DNA from: Pseudoduganella plicata
Lineage (GTDB): Bacteria > Pseudomonadota > Gammaproteobacteria > Burkholderiales > Burkholderiaceae_D
Direction: 5' to 3'
NCBI RefSeq assembly: GCF_004421005.1
Contig: NZ_CP038026.1
Coordinates: 3,534,001 to 3,598,000, forward strand
DNA: 64,000 bases
Shown here: one piece after another, positions 16,098-25,725 of the stretch
Position numbering within the stretch: the first letter of the stretch is position 1
Layout of the letters: the number at the start of each line of letters is the position of its first letter
Position numbers and translations under genes: made by a program
Notes under the pieces: model-generated
Seen by the model: the letters and a program-made list of their open reading frames with translations, nothing else
Databases searched by the model: none
What the model was told of the DNA's origin: nothing

Positions 16098-16975
16098 ACC
16101 GCGGGATCGCCTACGCCGCTCTGGCCTTCCTGATCTGGGGCCTGTTCCCGCTGTACTTCAAGGCGCTGCATGATGTGCCGCCCATGCAGATCCTGGCGCA
16201 CCGGATGGTCTGGTCGCTGGTCTTCCTGTGCGCGGTGCTGACGGTGCGGCGGCAATGGAAATGGCTGCCCGACGTGCTGCGCCGGCCCAAGGTGGTGGCG
16301 ACGTTCACGTTGTCCGCGCTGCTGCTGTCGGCCAACTGGTTCATCTATATCTGGGCCGTCAACAACGGCCACGTGATCGACGCCAGCCTGGGCTACTTCA
16401 TCAACCCGCTCGTTAACGTACTGCTGGGCCTGCTGGTGCTGAAGGAGCGCCTGCGGCCCGGCCAGTGGGGCGCCATCGGCGTCGCCGCACTGGGCGTGAT
16501 GTGGCTGACATGGCAGGCCGGCCAGCTGCCGTGGATCGCGCTGCTGCTGGCGGGGACGTTCGGCGCCTACGGCCTGCTGCGCAAGACGGCGGCGCTGGCG
16601 GCGCTGGAAGGGCTGTCGTTCGAGACGCTGTTGCTGTTTCCGCTGGCGGCGGGCTATGTCGGCTGGCTGACGATGACGGGCACCAATGCCTTCATCGAGA
16701 CGTCCAGCGACGCGACCCGCTGGCTGCTGGCCGCCGCCGGTCCGATTACCGCCATTCCGCTGCTGCTGTTCGCCGCCGGCGCGCGCCGCATCCCGCTGTC
16801 CGTGCTGGGCATGCTGCAGTACATCGGTCCCACCATCCAGATGCTGCTCGGCCTCGTCGTGTTCCACGAGACCTTTACCCCGGCGCGGCTGGCCGGGTTC
16901 ATCGTCATCTGGAGCGCGCTGGGGCTGTACGTGGCCGAAGGGTTGTGGACGGGCCGGCGCACCGTCACGGCCTGA
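16094..16975 (+). CDS. rarD: RarD-type EamA-family transporter
   Basis: A 293-residue inner-membrane protein with ten predicted helices in two EamA repeats. The N-terminus (GIAYAALAFLIWGLFPLYFK), the AHRMVWSL segment, SANWFIYIWAVNNGHVIDASLGYFINPL and VLGMLQYIGPTIQMLLGL are characteristic of the RarD (chloramphenicol-sensitive protein) branch. RarD proteins are putative drug/metabolite permeases without a settled substrate. It overlaps the upstream GNAT gene by four bases and the convergent acyltransferase gene by 11 bases at its 3' end. Confidence 0.93.
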   Translation: MNRGIAYAALAFLIWGLFPLYFKALHDVPPMQILAHRMVWSLVFLCAVLTVRRQWKWLPDVLRRPKVVATFTLSALLLSANWFIYIWAVNNGHVIDASLGYFINPLVNVLLGLLVLKERLRPGQWGAIGVAALGVMWLTWQAGQLPWIALLLAGTFGAYGLLRKTAALAALEGLSFETLLLFPLAAGYVGWLTMTGTNAFIETSSDATRWLLAAAGPITAIPLLLFAAGARRIPLSVLGMLQYIGPTIQMLLGLVVFHETFTPARLAGFIVIWSALGLYVAEGLWTGRRTVTA

Positions 16976-18857
16976 CGGCCAGCGCAGCGCGCAGCGCCGG
17001 CCGGCCCTGCAGCGCCAGCCAGCCCGCGCCATGGGTGCTCAGGTGCAGCCAGTCGGCATAGAGCATGCGGTCGCCGTCCATCAGGCGGCACTGCCGGTCA
17101 TCGCACAGCACGGGATAGGGATCGAACACGGCCACGTTGCGCGCGGCCAGCCATGGCAGCAGCGTGACGCGATAGTCGCCATCGCTTTGCCGTGCCTGCG
17201 CCAGGGTGCGGCGGCAGATGTTCTTCTCGACCAGATGCAGGGGCCGGGGCACGCACGTCGCGGGATTGGCGCCCGTCGGCGGCGACAGCAGGATGACCAC
17301 ATGGCGGCCCAGCGAACGGTAATGCTCGACGGTGCGCCGGAACGCGGCATGGAAGGCCGCTGTGCTTTCCTCATGATCGAAACGGCTCCAGCGCTGGCCG
17401 CCCGCATAGGCGGGCCAATGACCGGCCAGGATGACCGTCCGGACGCCAGCATGTTGCGCCACGTAAGCCGCCTGCGCCCGTACGATCTCACGGCACCAGG
17501 CGGGACCATAGTCAAGCAGCGCGGGACATTGGCCGCGGCCGAACTGGACGAACCGCGTACTGGCGTCGGCCGTCAGCATGGCCGTGTAGGCGTTGGCAAA
17601 GCTGTCGCCCAGCAGTACTGTGTCCGGTTCGCGCCCTGCCGCGTTCCCCCCATTGCACCAGTCTTCCGGATGATCCTGTCCCGTCAGCATCCGGCACGAT
17701 TGCGGCTGCTGCGCATTGTTCGCGTTGGCGCGGGTGAAGGCGGCCAGGCGCGCAGCGTGCTGCGCCGACTGCGGTGGCGCAGTCCAGGCGACCGTCCCGA
17801 CCAACAGCAGCATGGCACACAACACGGCGGCCTTGCGGCCCGGGCGGGCGCCATAGCGGATCGGCTGCTCCACCAGGCGCCACGTCAGCCACGCCAGTAC
17901 GAAACTGAGCACCACCGCGCCATTGCGCTCGGCCGCCGGCAACGCGTCGGCGATCCGGCCGAACGCCAGCAGCGGCCAGTGCCACAGGTACAAGGGATAG
18001 CTGATGGCACCGATCAGCACGAGAGGCCGGCAGGCCAGCGCACGGTTGACGATGCCCTGGGGCCCTGCGTACAGCAGCAACGCGGCGCCTGCCACGGGCA
18101 GCAGCGCACGCCAGCCGGGGTAGGAGGCGCCATCGCGCAGTCCCCAGTACGCCAGCGCCAGCAGCAACAGGCCGCCCATTGACATGGCGCTGCGTGCATG
18201 CTGGCTGGCGACTGCAGGACCGCGGAAGGCCAGCAGGCCGCCGGCCAGCAGTTCCCACATGCGTGCGTGGGGCCCGAAGAATGCCTGCACGGGATCGGCC
18301 GACGTCAGCACCAGGCCCAGCGCGAACGACGCCAGTGCCAGTGCGGCCACCGCCCGCACCGGACGGCGCAGCCAGCGCCACGCGGCCCATAACAGCGGCG
18401 GATACAGCAGATAAAACTGTTCCTCGATCGACAGCGACCACAGGTGCATCAGCGGCTTGAGTTCGGTAACGGTATCGAAATAGCCCGCCTCGCGCCACAG
18501 CACGAGGTTCTGCACAAAACCGGCACCGGCGGCCACATGCCGGCTCAGCTGCGCATATTCGACGGGCAGCAATTCGTACCAGCCAAATGCCAGGCAACTG
18601 CACAGCACCAGCAGCAACGCTGGCAGGATGCGGCGGGCACGGTGCCCATAGAACTCGGCCAAGCTGAAACTGTCCGTTTGCAGGCCGCGCAGAATAATGC
18701 CGGTGATTAAATAGCCCGAGATGACGAAGAACACATCGACTCCGGCGAAACCGCCGGGTACCAATCCGGGAAACGCGTGAAACAGCACGACCGCAAGCAC
18801 GGCCACTGCGCGCAGGCCGTCGATATCGGGACGATAAAAAGCCGGGTTGGTCCGCAT
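16965..18857 (-). CDS. OafA/YrhL-type O-acyltransferase with C-terminal SGNH domain
   Basis: A 630-residue two-domain membrane acyltransferase that probably acetylates a cell-surface glycan such as O-antigen. Residues about 8-345 form the acyltransferase-3 domain with about ten helices: the N-terminal RPDIDGLRAVAV, the catalytic His27 in VLFHAFPG, VDVFFVISGYLIT and LWSLSIEEQFYLLYP. Residues about 385-630 are a periplasmic SGNH hydrolase domain with GDS at 417-419 (VLLGDSFANAY) and the DxxH dyad near residue 602 (YADWLHLS). It is divergent from ettA across a 140-base gap and no glycan-synthesis genes are adjacent. Confidence 0.9.
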   Translation of the reverse strand: MRTNPAFYRPDIDGLRAVAVLAVVLFHAFPGLVPGGFAGVDVFFVISGYLITGIILRGLQTDSFSLAEFYGHRARRILPALLLVLCSCLAFGWYELLPVEYAQLSRHVAAGAGFVQNLVLWREAGYFDTVTELKPLMHLWSLSIEEQFYLLYPPLLWAAWRWLRRPVRAVAALALASFALGLVLTSADPVQAFFGPHARMWELLAGGLLAFRGPAVASQHARSAMSMGGLLLLALAYWGLRDGASYPGWRALLPVAGAALLLYAGPQGIVNRALACRPLVLIGAISYPLYLWHWPLLAFGRIADALPAAERNGAVVLSFVLAWLTWRLVEQPIRYGARPGRKAAVLCAMLLLVGTVAWTAPPQSAQHAARLAAFTRANANNAQQPQSCRMLTGQDHPEDWCNGGNAAGREPDTVLLGDSFANAYTAMLTADASTRFVQFGRGQCPALLDYGPAWCREIVRAQAAYVAQHAGVRTVILAGHWPAYAGGQRWSRFDHEESTAAFHAAFRRTVEHYRSLGRHVVILLSPPTGANPATCVPRPLHLVEKNICRRTLAQARQSDGDYRVTLLPWLAARNVAVFDPYPVLCDDRQCRLMDGDRMLYADWLHLSTHGAGWLALQGRPALRAALAVRP

Positions 18858-18997
18858 TCTTAACTATTAGCAATAATGAAAAGCCCGCGATTGTCCCATA
18901 AATCGTCCCGACCGGCCCGATGGCGTCTAGCCCGATGGCGGCGTTTGGCGTATCCTTGTTGACCTTCTTTACTGACAACCATCCGAGTTATTTCTAA

Positions 18998-20665
<1,668 letters not shown>

Positions 20666-20691
20666 GCCCGCAGCCGGGTATAAAAAAAGGA

Positions 20692-20702
20692 CCCGCGAGG
20701 GT
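20692..20702. repeat. Left target-site duplication of the IS4-like element
   Basis: CCCGCGAGGGT here is repeated exactly at 22122-22132, flanking the element. Counting the preceding A gives a 12-base match. The duplicated sequence is the loop and inner stem of what was the ettA terminator: removing the element and one copy restores AAAAAGGACCC-GCGA-GGGTCCTTTTT. Confidence 0.92.
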
Positions 20703-22121
20703 TAATGCCGTTCAGTTAAGACTGAACGGCATTTCTATTTTGCGGTTGTAAACGCCCCGCATCACTGTTAACCTTCGTCGCCATGTTCGACGACACCCTG
20801 CATTTCCTAGCGAATCATCTCGAGTCTCCTGATTGGGCGAGGCTGGGAGAGCATTTGCCGTATGAATGGGTCGAGCAGGCGGTGTTGAGCACGGAGGCGG
20901 CCAGTATCCGACATCGGCGTCTACCCGCTGAGCAGGTCGTGTGGCTGATGGTCGCGCTGGCTTTGTATAGGCACAAATCCATCAGCGAAGTGCTCGATGA
21001 TCTTGGTTTGGCGGTACCGGATTCACAGACGCCATTCGTCAGCAAGAGTGCTGCGGCACAAGCCCGCCAACGCGTCGGACAAGCACCTTTGAAATGGCTA
21101 TTCGAGCGTTCGGCCAGGCACTGGGTTGCGCAGGACAAGAAGGCCTATCTGTTCAAGGGGTTGCAGTTGTTCGCCATGGACGGAACAACCTTGCGTACGC
21201 ACGACACGGTGGAAAATCGCGAGCATTTCGGGGCGCAAAGCTACGCGAGCGATACGGTCGCAAGCTATCCTCAGGTGCGAGGTGTCACCGTGACATCGCT
21301 CCCTACGCACTTGGTACACAGCGCCGTGTTTGGGCCGTACTCGACCAATGAAATGCTGTATGCAAAGCAGCTGCTTGGCACCATTCCGAATGAATCACTG
21401 ACGGTTTTCGATCGAGGTTTTCTGTCAGCCGAGATCTTATGTGGCCTGACAGGCAGCGGCGCTGAACGGCACTTCATCATCCCGTCCAAATCGAATACCA
21501 AGTGGGAAGCAATCGAGGGCGAAAGCGAAGATATGCTGGTGCGCATGCGCGTCTCGCCCCAAGCCAGGGCCAAGTGCCCAGAGTTGCCCGAGTTCTGGGA
21601 AGCGCGGGCAATCACCGTCGTTGACGCCCAAGCACGCAAGCGCATCTTGCTGACGTCGCTACGCGACCGCCGTCGCTACAAGCCAAGTGATATCGCCCTC
21701 TGCTACGACAAGCGCTGGGGAATTGAGACGAGTTACCGGGAGCTCAAGCAGACCATGCTCGGCACAGCGCTGACGCTGCGCTCGAAAACCGTGGACGGGG
21801 TATATCAGGAAATCTGGGGCACTCTTATTGCTTACAACCTAATCCGGCTCGAAATCGCCAAAGCCGCACTGGCCGTCAAGTGTGAACCGACCGAGGTAAG
21901 CTTCATCCGCGCTTTTCACCTAATCCAGTTTGAACTGCACTGGGCAGGGGTCACCAGGTCGTACGGAAAACTGCCTGCATCAATGAAGCACCTACGAGAA
22001 AGGTTGGTTAGCCTCCTGAACGACGAACGGCCCGGCCGCAAATGCGACCGGGCCGTCAAGGCAACGCCGAAGCGTTACGCCGTCCGGAAGGTCAAGAAGC
22101 TACCTTAACTGAACGGCATTA
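20703..22121 (+). mobile_element. Complete IS4-family insertion sequence (1419 bp)
   Basis: The element is bounded by perfect 18-bp terminal inverted repeats, TAATGCCGTTCAGTTAAG at 20703-20720 and its complement at 22104-22121. The ends and the size are very close to those of IS4 itself (TAATGCC..., about 1.43 kb, one long transposase). Direct 11-bp duplications flank it. The transposase frame is intact and both ends are perfect, so insertion is likely recent and the copy may be active. The left end also has a second inverted copy of the terminal sequence (CTGAACGGCATT, 20722-20733), so the left terminus can fold on itself. Confidence 0.96.
20783..22108 (+). CDS. IS4-family DDE transposase
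   Basis: A full-length 441-residue transposase of the IS4 group. The catalytic triad is visible as Asp133 (AMDGTTLR), Asp210 (TVFDRGFLS) and Glu315 within the Y-x2-R-x3-E-x6-K signature (YDKRWGIETSYRELK, Tyr308/Arg311/Glu315/Lys322). The N-terminal DDE-associated domain (about 10-120) carries the usual HRRLPAEQVVWLMVALALYR motif. The stop codon lies inside the right inverted repeat, as in IS4. No frameshift is seen. Confidence 0.97.
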   Translation: MFDDTLHFLANHLESPDWARLGEHLPYEWVEQAVLSTEAASIRHRRLPAEQVVWLMVALALYRHKSISEVLDDLGLAVPDSQTPFVSKSAAAQARQRVGQAPLKWLFERSARHWVAQDKKAYLFKGLQLFAMDGTTLRTHDTVENREHFGAQSYASDTVASYPQVRGVTVTSLPTHLVHSAVFGPYSTNEMLYAKQLLGTIPNESLTVFDRGFLSAEILCGLTGSGAERHFIIPSKSNTKWEAIEGESEDMLVRMRVSPQARAKCPELPEFWEARAITVVDAQARKRILLTSLRDRRRYKPSDIALCYDKRWGIETSYRELKQTMLGTALTLRSKTVDGVYQEIWGTLIAYNLIRLEIAKAALAVKCEPTEVSFIRAFHLIQFELHWAGVTRSYGKLPASMKHLRERLVSLLNDERPGRKCDRAVKATPKRYAVRKVKKLP

Positions 22122-22132
22122 CCCGCGAGGGT
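22122..22132. repeat. Right target-site duplication of the IS4-like element
   Basis: CCCGCGAGGGT, identical to 20692-20702, followed by CCTTTTTG, the right arm and T-tract of the interrupted ettA terminator. What remains on each side is only a four-base stem (ACCC/GGGT), so termination here is probably weakened, both for ettA and for the convergent outer-membrane gene. Confidence 0.92.
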
Positions 22133-22178
22133 CCTTTTTGCTGTCAAACCGGCTGCGCAGCAGGTCTGGCGTACGCCA

Positions 22179-22772
22179 TCAGAAGCTGTAGCGGGCGCCC
22201 AGCGAGACGCCGCCCTTGCGACGGCCCAGGTCGTTGCCGCTCTTGCCGTAGTGTTCGTATTCCAGCGACAGCGAGACTTTCTCGTTGATCGCGTACTCGG
22301 TGCCCAGCGCCGCGTAGACGCTGTTTTTGCTGTACTCGTCCTTGCTGCTCAGGCCCAGCATGGAGCCGGTCACGTCATTGCGGTTGTGCGCGACACCCAG
22401 CTTGCCGAACACATTGACCTTTTCAGCGACTGGATAAGTGGCTTTACCGGCCAGGTAGAACGACTCGGATTTCGATTCGAGGGTGCCGTTGACACCGCTC
22501 AGACGGTAGTCGACGTCGCCTTTACCAAAATTGGTGTAGCCGCCTTCGATGGCCCACATCGGCGTGAACTGGTAGCCGGCGAAGACCTTGCCACCCCACT
22601 CCGTGCTCTTCTTGTCACCGACGGCGATGCCGCTGCCCGGCTGGTCGATATCGAAACGGTGCTCGCTGGCGACAACGCCAACACCGGCATAAGGCACGCC
22701 ATCGGCGGCTTGTGCGGAAACGGCGCCCAGGGCGCTAACGGCGGCAACTACGGCAAAAATGGTCTTTTTCAT
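22179..22772 (-). CDS. Outer-membrane beta-barrel protein, OmpA-like barrel type
   Basis: A 197-residue protein with a clear signal peptide (MKKTIFAVVAAVSALGAVSAQA, cleavage after AQA) followed by alternating amphipathic strands. It ends in Phe (LGARYSF), the signal for outer-membrane insertion. The strand pattern (YAGVGVVASEHRF, GKVFAGYQFTPMWAIEGGYTNF, LSLEYEHYGKSG) fits an eight-stranded OmpA/OmpX-like barrel. There is no peptidoglycan-binding domain. Function is unknown. The 236 bases upstream, back to alkB, are AT-rich and probably hold its promoter; no other gene is seen there. Confidence 0.87.
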   Translation of the reverse strand: MKKTIFAVVAAVSALGAVSAQAADGVPYAGVGVVASEHRFDIDQPGSGIAVGDKKSTEWGGKVFAGYQFTPMWAIEGGYTNFGKGDVDYRLSGVNGTLESKSESFYLAGKATYPVAEKVNVFGKLGVAHNRNDVTGSMLGLSSKDEYSKNSVYAALGTEYAINEKVSLSLEYEHYGKSGNDLGRRKGGVSLGARYSF

Positions 22773-23008
22773 GTTGATCTCTCAGCAAATGGTTGAACTG
22801 CCACATGCCGCTGTTCATTCGTAAAAGAACTGCGACGAAGCCAAGATAGCATCGACTTTGATTTATAAAAGGTCCATTTGCGTAATAATTGTTAGTAGTT
22901 GTAATCGCTATTGAAATGACGGTTTATCGCCCCAGATGCCACGGTTCGGCTTGACTTTTTGTTGTGTGAGCTGGCGCACGGATGGGCTTGGCCGCCGGCG
23001 CAAAACGG

Positions 23009-23605
23009 TCAGGCGATCAGCCGGAATGTCAGGTTGACGCGCACGCCGCGTTCCTTCGTTTCCTTGTTGATGCCGTGCTTCCAGTGCCGTTGCAGCATGC
23101 CCGCCATCAGCAGCAGGCTGCCATCCGTCAGGTCGATCTTGACGGTTTTCGGCAGCGTCTTGTGTTTCAGGATGAAGGTGCGGGTCGTACCGAACGTCAG
23201 CGAGGCGATGGCGGGCGTTGGCCCCAGCTCCGGCTCGTCGTCGCTGTGAAACCCTACGCTGTCGCGCTCGTTGCGGTAGCAGTTCAGCAGCACGCTGTTG
23301 AAGCGATGGCCGGTGACGCCTTCGACAATTGTCTTGAGTTCGGCCAACAGCGGCGTGAACGGTAACGGCGTGAACAGCCGGCGCGAATACGTGTACGCGG
23401 CTTCGCCATACCAGGCGGACAGGCGCGGCTGCTTCTGCTCCTTGCCCCAGACAAAAATCGTTTCCTCTTTCCAGTCGATCTCCTCCAGCAGGCGCTGCAG
23501 GATGACGTCATTGGGCGCCGGCAGCGCCAGTTGCGACAGGAACGACAGCTCACCATCGTCGATGGGGATCGGCTGCAGGGTGTCGGGGGCGGAGAACAGG
23601 TCCAT
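23009..23605 (-). CDS. alkB: AlkB-family Fe(II)/2-oxoglutarate-dependent DNA demethylase
   Basis: AlkB-type dioxygenases oxidatively remove methyl groups from N1-methyladenine and N3-methylcytosine. The 198-residue protein carries the iron facial triad His120/Asp122 (VGFHSDDE) and His177 (RHWKHGINK), and the 2-oxoglutarate-binding arginines Arg189 and Arg195 (GVRVNLTFR). The RNERDSVGFHSDDE and ASLTFGTTRTF segments match AlkB homologues of the ALKBH2/3-like bacterial group. ATG 23605 (MDLFSAPD) is chosen; the frame extends 14 codons upstream without homology. It is divergent from the gene at 23647, separated by 41 bases. Confidence 0.92.
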   Translation of the reverse strand: MDLFSAPDTLQPIPIDDGELSFLSQLALPAPNDVILQRLLEEIDWKEETIFVWGKEQKQPRLSAWYGEAAYTYSRRLFTPLPFTPLLAELKTIVEGVTGHRFNSVLLNCYRNERDSVGFHSDDEPELGPTPAIASLTFGTTRTFILKHKTLPKTVKIDLTDGSLLLMAGMLQRHWKHGINKETKERGVRVNLTFRLIA

Positions 23606-23646
23606 CGGATTATGATACCGGACCACAACCAACGGGGGATGCATCA

Positions 23647-24228
23647 ATGAAGAAACGCGATTTCCTGGCCGCGCTGGCGGCCACCGGCGCGCTGCCCGCT
23701 GCCGTTCCCGCCTTTGCCGCCACGACCTCCAGGGGCCCCGCCCTGCTGACCGTCACGGGCGCGATTGCCCGCGCCAACCGGGCGCCGTTCGATCCGGTGA
23801 CGGACCAGATGATGCACAAGCAGAAGCTGACCTTCGACAAGGCGTGGACGTTCGATTTCGCGGCGCTGACGAAGCTGCCCGCCGTGACGATCCGCCCCAC
23901 GCTGGAGTACGACGGCAAGGTCCACACCCTCGTCGGGCCGCTGCTGACGGACGTGCTGAAAGCGGCTGGTGCCACGCTGACCGGCAGCACGCGGATGGCA
24001 TTGCGGGCGGTGGACGGCTATGCGGCCGCGATCACGGTCGCGCAGGCCCACGCCCGCCGCTATATCGTCGCCACGCACCTGGACGGCCAGCCGATGGCGC
24101 TGGGCGGCCTGGGGCCGCTGTGGGCCCTGTACGATGCCGACCGCCTGCCCGAGATGGCGGCCAAGGCGCTGCCGGAGCGGTTCAGCGGCTGCCCCTGGGC
24201 GCTGTATCACATCGACGTGCTGGCGTAA
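23647..24228 (+). CDS. Exported molybdopterin-oxidoreductase-like domain protein lacking the Mo-ligand cysteine
   Basis: A 193-residue exported protein resembling the small sulfite-oxidase/YedY-type molybdopterin-binding domain. The signal region begins MKKRDFLAALAATGALPAAVPAFA and looks Tat-like but has Lys-Arg rather than Arg-Arg. The domain shows FDFAALTKLPAVTI, HTLVGPLLTDVLKAAGA and DGYAAAITVAQAHARRYIVAT. Where active members have the molybdenum-coordinating Cys (in a C-V-x-G type segment), this protein reads LRAVDGYAAAI. The only cysteine is near the C-terminus (FSGCPWAL). Catalysis is therefore doubtful, and binding or another role is possible. Confidence 0.7.
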   Translation: MKKRDFLAALAATGALPAAVPAFAATTSRGPALLTVTGAIARANRAPFDPVTDQMMHKQKLTFDKAWTFDFAALTKLPAVTIRPTLEYDGKVHTLVGPLLTDVLKAAGATLTGSTRMALRAVDGYAAAITVAQAHARRYIVATHLDGQPMALGGLGPLWALYDADRLPEMAAKALPERFSGCPWALYHIDVLA

Positions 24229-24232
24229 AAAA

Positions 24233-24284
24233 TTCGGGGACAGGCCAGCCTTCGGCGAACCGAAGGCTGGGGCCTGTCCCCGAA
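24233..24284. repeat. Long imperfect hairpin after the molybdopterin-like gene
   Basis: Arms 24233-24254 and 24261-24284 pair fully except for a two-base bulge, around the loop GCGAAC. The outer stem TTCGGGGACAGGCC / GGCCTGTCCCCGAA carries an ACAGGCC core like the other intergenic hairpins of the window. It starts four bases after the stop codon, in the 81-base gap between convergent genes, so it probably serves as a bidirectional terminator. Confidence 0.75.
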
Positions 24285-24309
24285 GAGTGGCGAGCTGAAG
24301 TTCGCGCTG

Positions 24310-24672
24310 TTATGCGTAGGCTTCGGCCAGCGACATGACGCGTGGCGTCACGGTGATGCCGACGTCGCCAAACACCTTGTTGATGACGGCCATATTGGCT
24401 TCGCACTCTTCGGCTTTCCAGCCCTTGAACAGGTCGGTGCCGTCCTTCTGGAAGTGCAGGTCCAGCACCTTGCCGCGGTCCTTGTGGGTGTAGCCCGAGC
24501 TGTGGGTCTGCTGGAAACCGGCAGCGGCCAGCGCATCCAGCACGGCGGCAGGCGGATTGTCCGGGTCCGTTGCCATGTAGACGCCGTAGGTCTTGCCAGG
24601 CGGTTTGGCGGCGATGTCGACTTCATAAATACCGGGCGCCTTGGTCACGGTAGTGGATTTCAAAAATAGCAT
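24310..24672 (-). CDS. Conserved hypothetical protein, 120 aa
   Basis: I do not recognise a family. The 120-residue sequence starts at ATG 24672 behind AGGGGATC, a good ribosome-binding site. It has no signal peptide, no membrane segment and a single Cys (EECEANM). It looks like a compact alpha/beta protein: a strand-rich first half (TTVTKAPGIYEVDIAA, KTYGVYMATD) and a helix with PAAVLDALAAAGFQQTHS. The end is helical, closing MSLAEAYA. Codon use matches the neighbourhood. The 213-base gap upstream contains nothing clear. Confidence 0.7.
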   Translation of the reverse strand: MLFLKSTTVTKAPGIYEVDIAAKPPGKTYGVYMATDPDNPPAAVLDALAAAGFQQTHSSGYTHKDRGKVLDLHFQKDGTDLFKGWKAEECEANMAVINKVFGDVGITVTPRVMSLAEAYA

Positions 24673-24885
24673 TACGATCCCCTGTCCGGCGCAGATAGGG
24701 CATCGCGCCGATGATGAAAAATGTGTTGTGTTGGAGTAAGAGTAGCCTAGCTTATTGCTTCCAGCCAAATTTGTCGATCACAACGGGGATATTTTTGCTG
24801 TCGAGCAACGAACCGTGGCGGAATTGAGCAGTAAACACAGGGTGTCCTGACAAGATTGCCTGCCGGTCTTGCAGCCGCGAGTAGA

Positions 24886-25725
24886 CTATAAGATAGCGCT
24901 GCTGAATGACTGTTTGCGCGCAGCCACCTCGGCCGTCGGCGCGATGAGCGCCTCATACAAGCCGCCGGTGGCGAGATCCCATGCCGCCACGGCGGCCTGC
25001 TGGCGCGCGACAGTTGCATAGTCGCCCCGCGCGATCGGGCCGCTCAGCGCGGCCGGTGCGCCCAGCCGGAACACATTCGATAACGTTTCCTGGGCCAGCG
25101 GCCGCGCCAGCTCGCGTGCAACGTCCTCGGGTATCCCGGCCGCCTGGTAGGCGCGCAGTGCGGCGTCCAGCACCGTCACCAGGTAGTTGCTGGCGAAGAC
25201 CGCCGCCGCGTGATAGACGGTTTTCGCCGACGCATCGATCGGCACGGGCCGCGCGCCGATGCGCTCCAGCGCCTCCGTCAGCACGGGCAGAGCCGCCGCA
25301 TCGCCCTCGATGCCGCAGAACGTGCCGGCAAATGCCCCGGCGACGGCATCGGGATCGGCGAAGCTGCGAATCGGATGCACGCTGGCGACGCGTGCGCCCG
25401 CCGCGCGGGCCGGTTCCAGCCGGTCCGACGCCAGCGCGCCGCTGCAGTGAAACACGATGGCGCCTTGCAGGCAGACGTGCTGCGCCAGCGCCACACATGC
25501 GCTGCCGATCTGGTCGTCCGTCACGGCCAGCATGTAGCAGTCGGCCGCGCGCAGCCCGGCATAGCCAGGCATCGCGCGCCCGGCCCCGATGAAGTCGACG
25601 CCGCGTTGCGCCGACGCGGGCGAGCGGGCCAGCACGTCCCGCACGGCAAACGCGCCCTGCCGGTGGAACAACCGTCCCAGCACGCGCCCCACGTGACCGG
25701 CGCCGATGATGGACAGGGACCGCAT
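24886..25725 (-). CDS. Rossmann-fold/DUF2520 NADP-type oxidoreductase-like protein
   Basis: A 279-residue protein with an N-terminal NAD(P)-binding motif (SIIGAGHVGRVLGRLF, GxGxxG at about 8-13) and an all-helical C-terminal DUF2520 domain (about 135-260). It resembles F420/ketopantoate-reductase-like proteins (ADCYMLAVTDDQIGSA, FHCSGALASDRL, ASVHPIRSFADP). The substrate is unknown. The start overlaps the stop of the DUF924 gene by one base, so the two genes are coupled. Confidence 0.87.
   Translation of the reverse strand: MRSLSIIGAGHVGRVLGRLFHRQGAFAVRDVLARSPASAQRGVDFIGAGRAMPGYAGLRAADCYMLAVTDDQIGSACVALAQHVCLQGAIVFHCSGALASDRLEPARAAGARVASVHPIRSFADPDAVAGAFAGTFCGIEGDAAALPVLTEALERIGARPVPIDASAKTVYHAAAVFASNYLVTVLDAALRAYQAAGIPEDVARELARPLAQETLSNVFRLGAPAALSGPIARGDYATVARQQAAVAAWDLATGGLYEALIAPTAEVAARKQSFSSAIL

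Noticed and set aside
18900..18945. Direct repeat of CCCGATGGCG between the acyltransferase gene and ettA.
   Set aside because: Two short copies of a GC-rich word with no further structure; not enough to call an operator.
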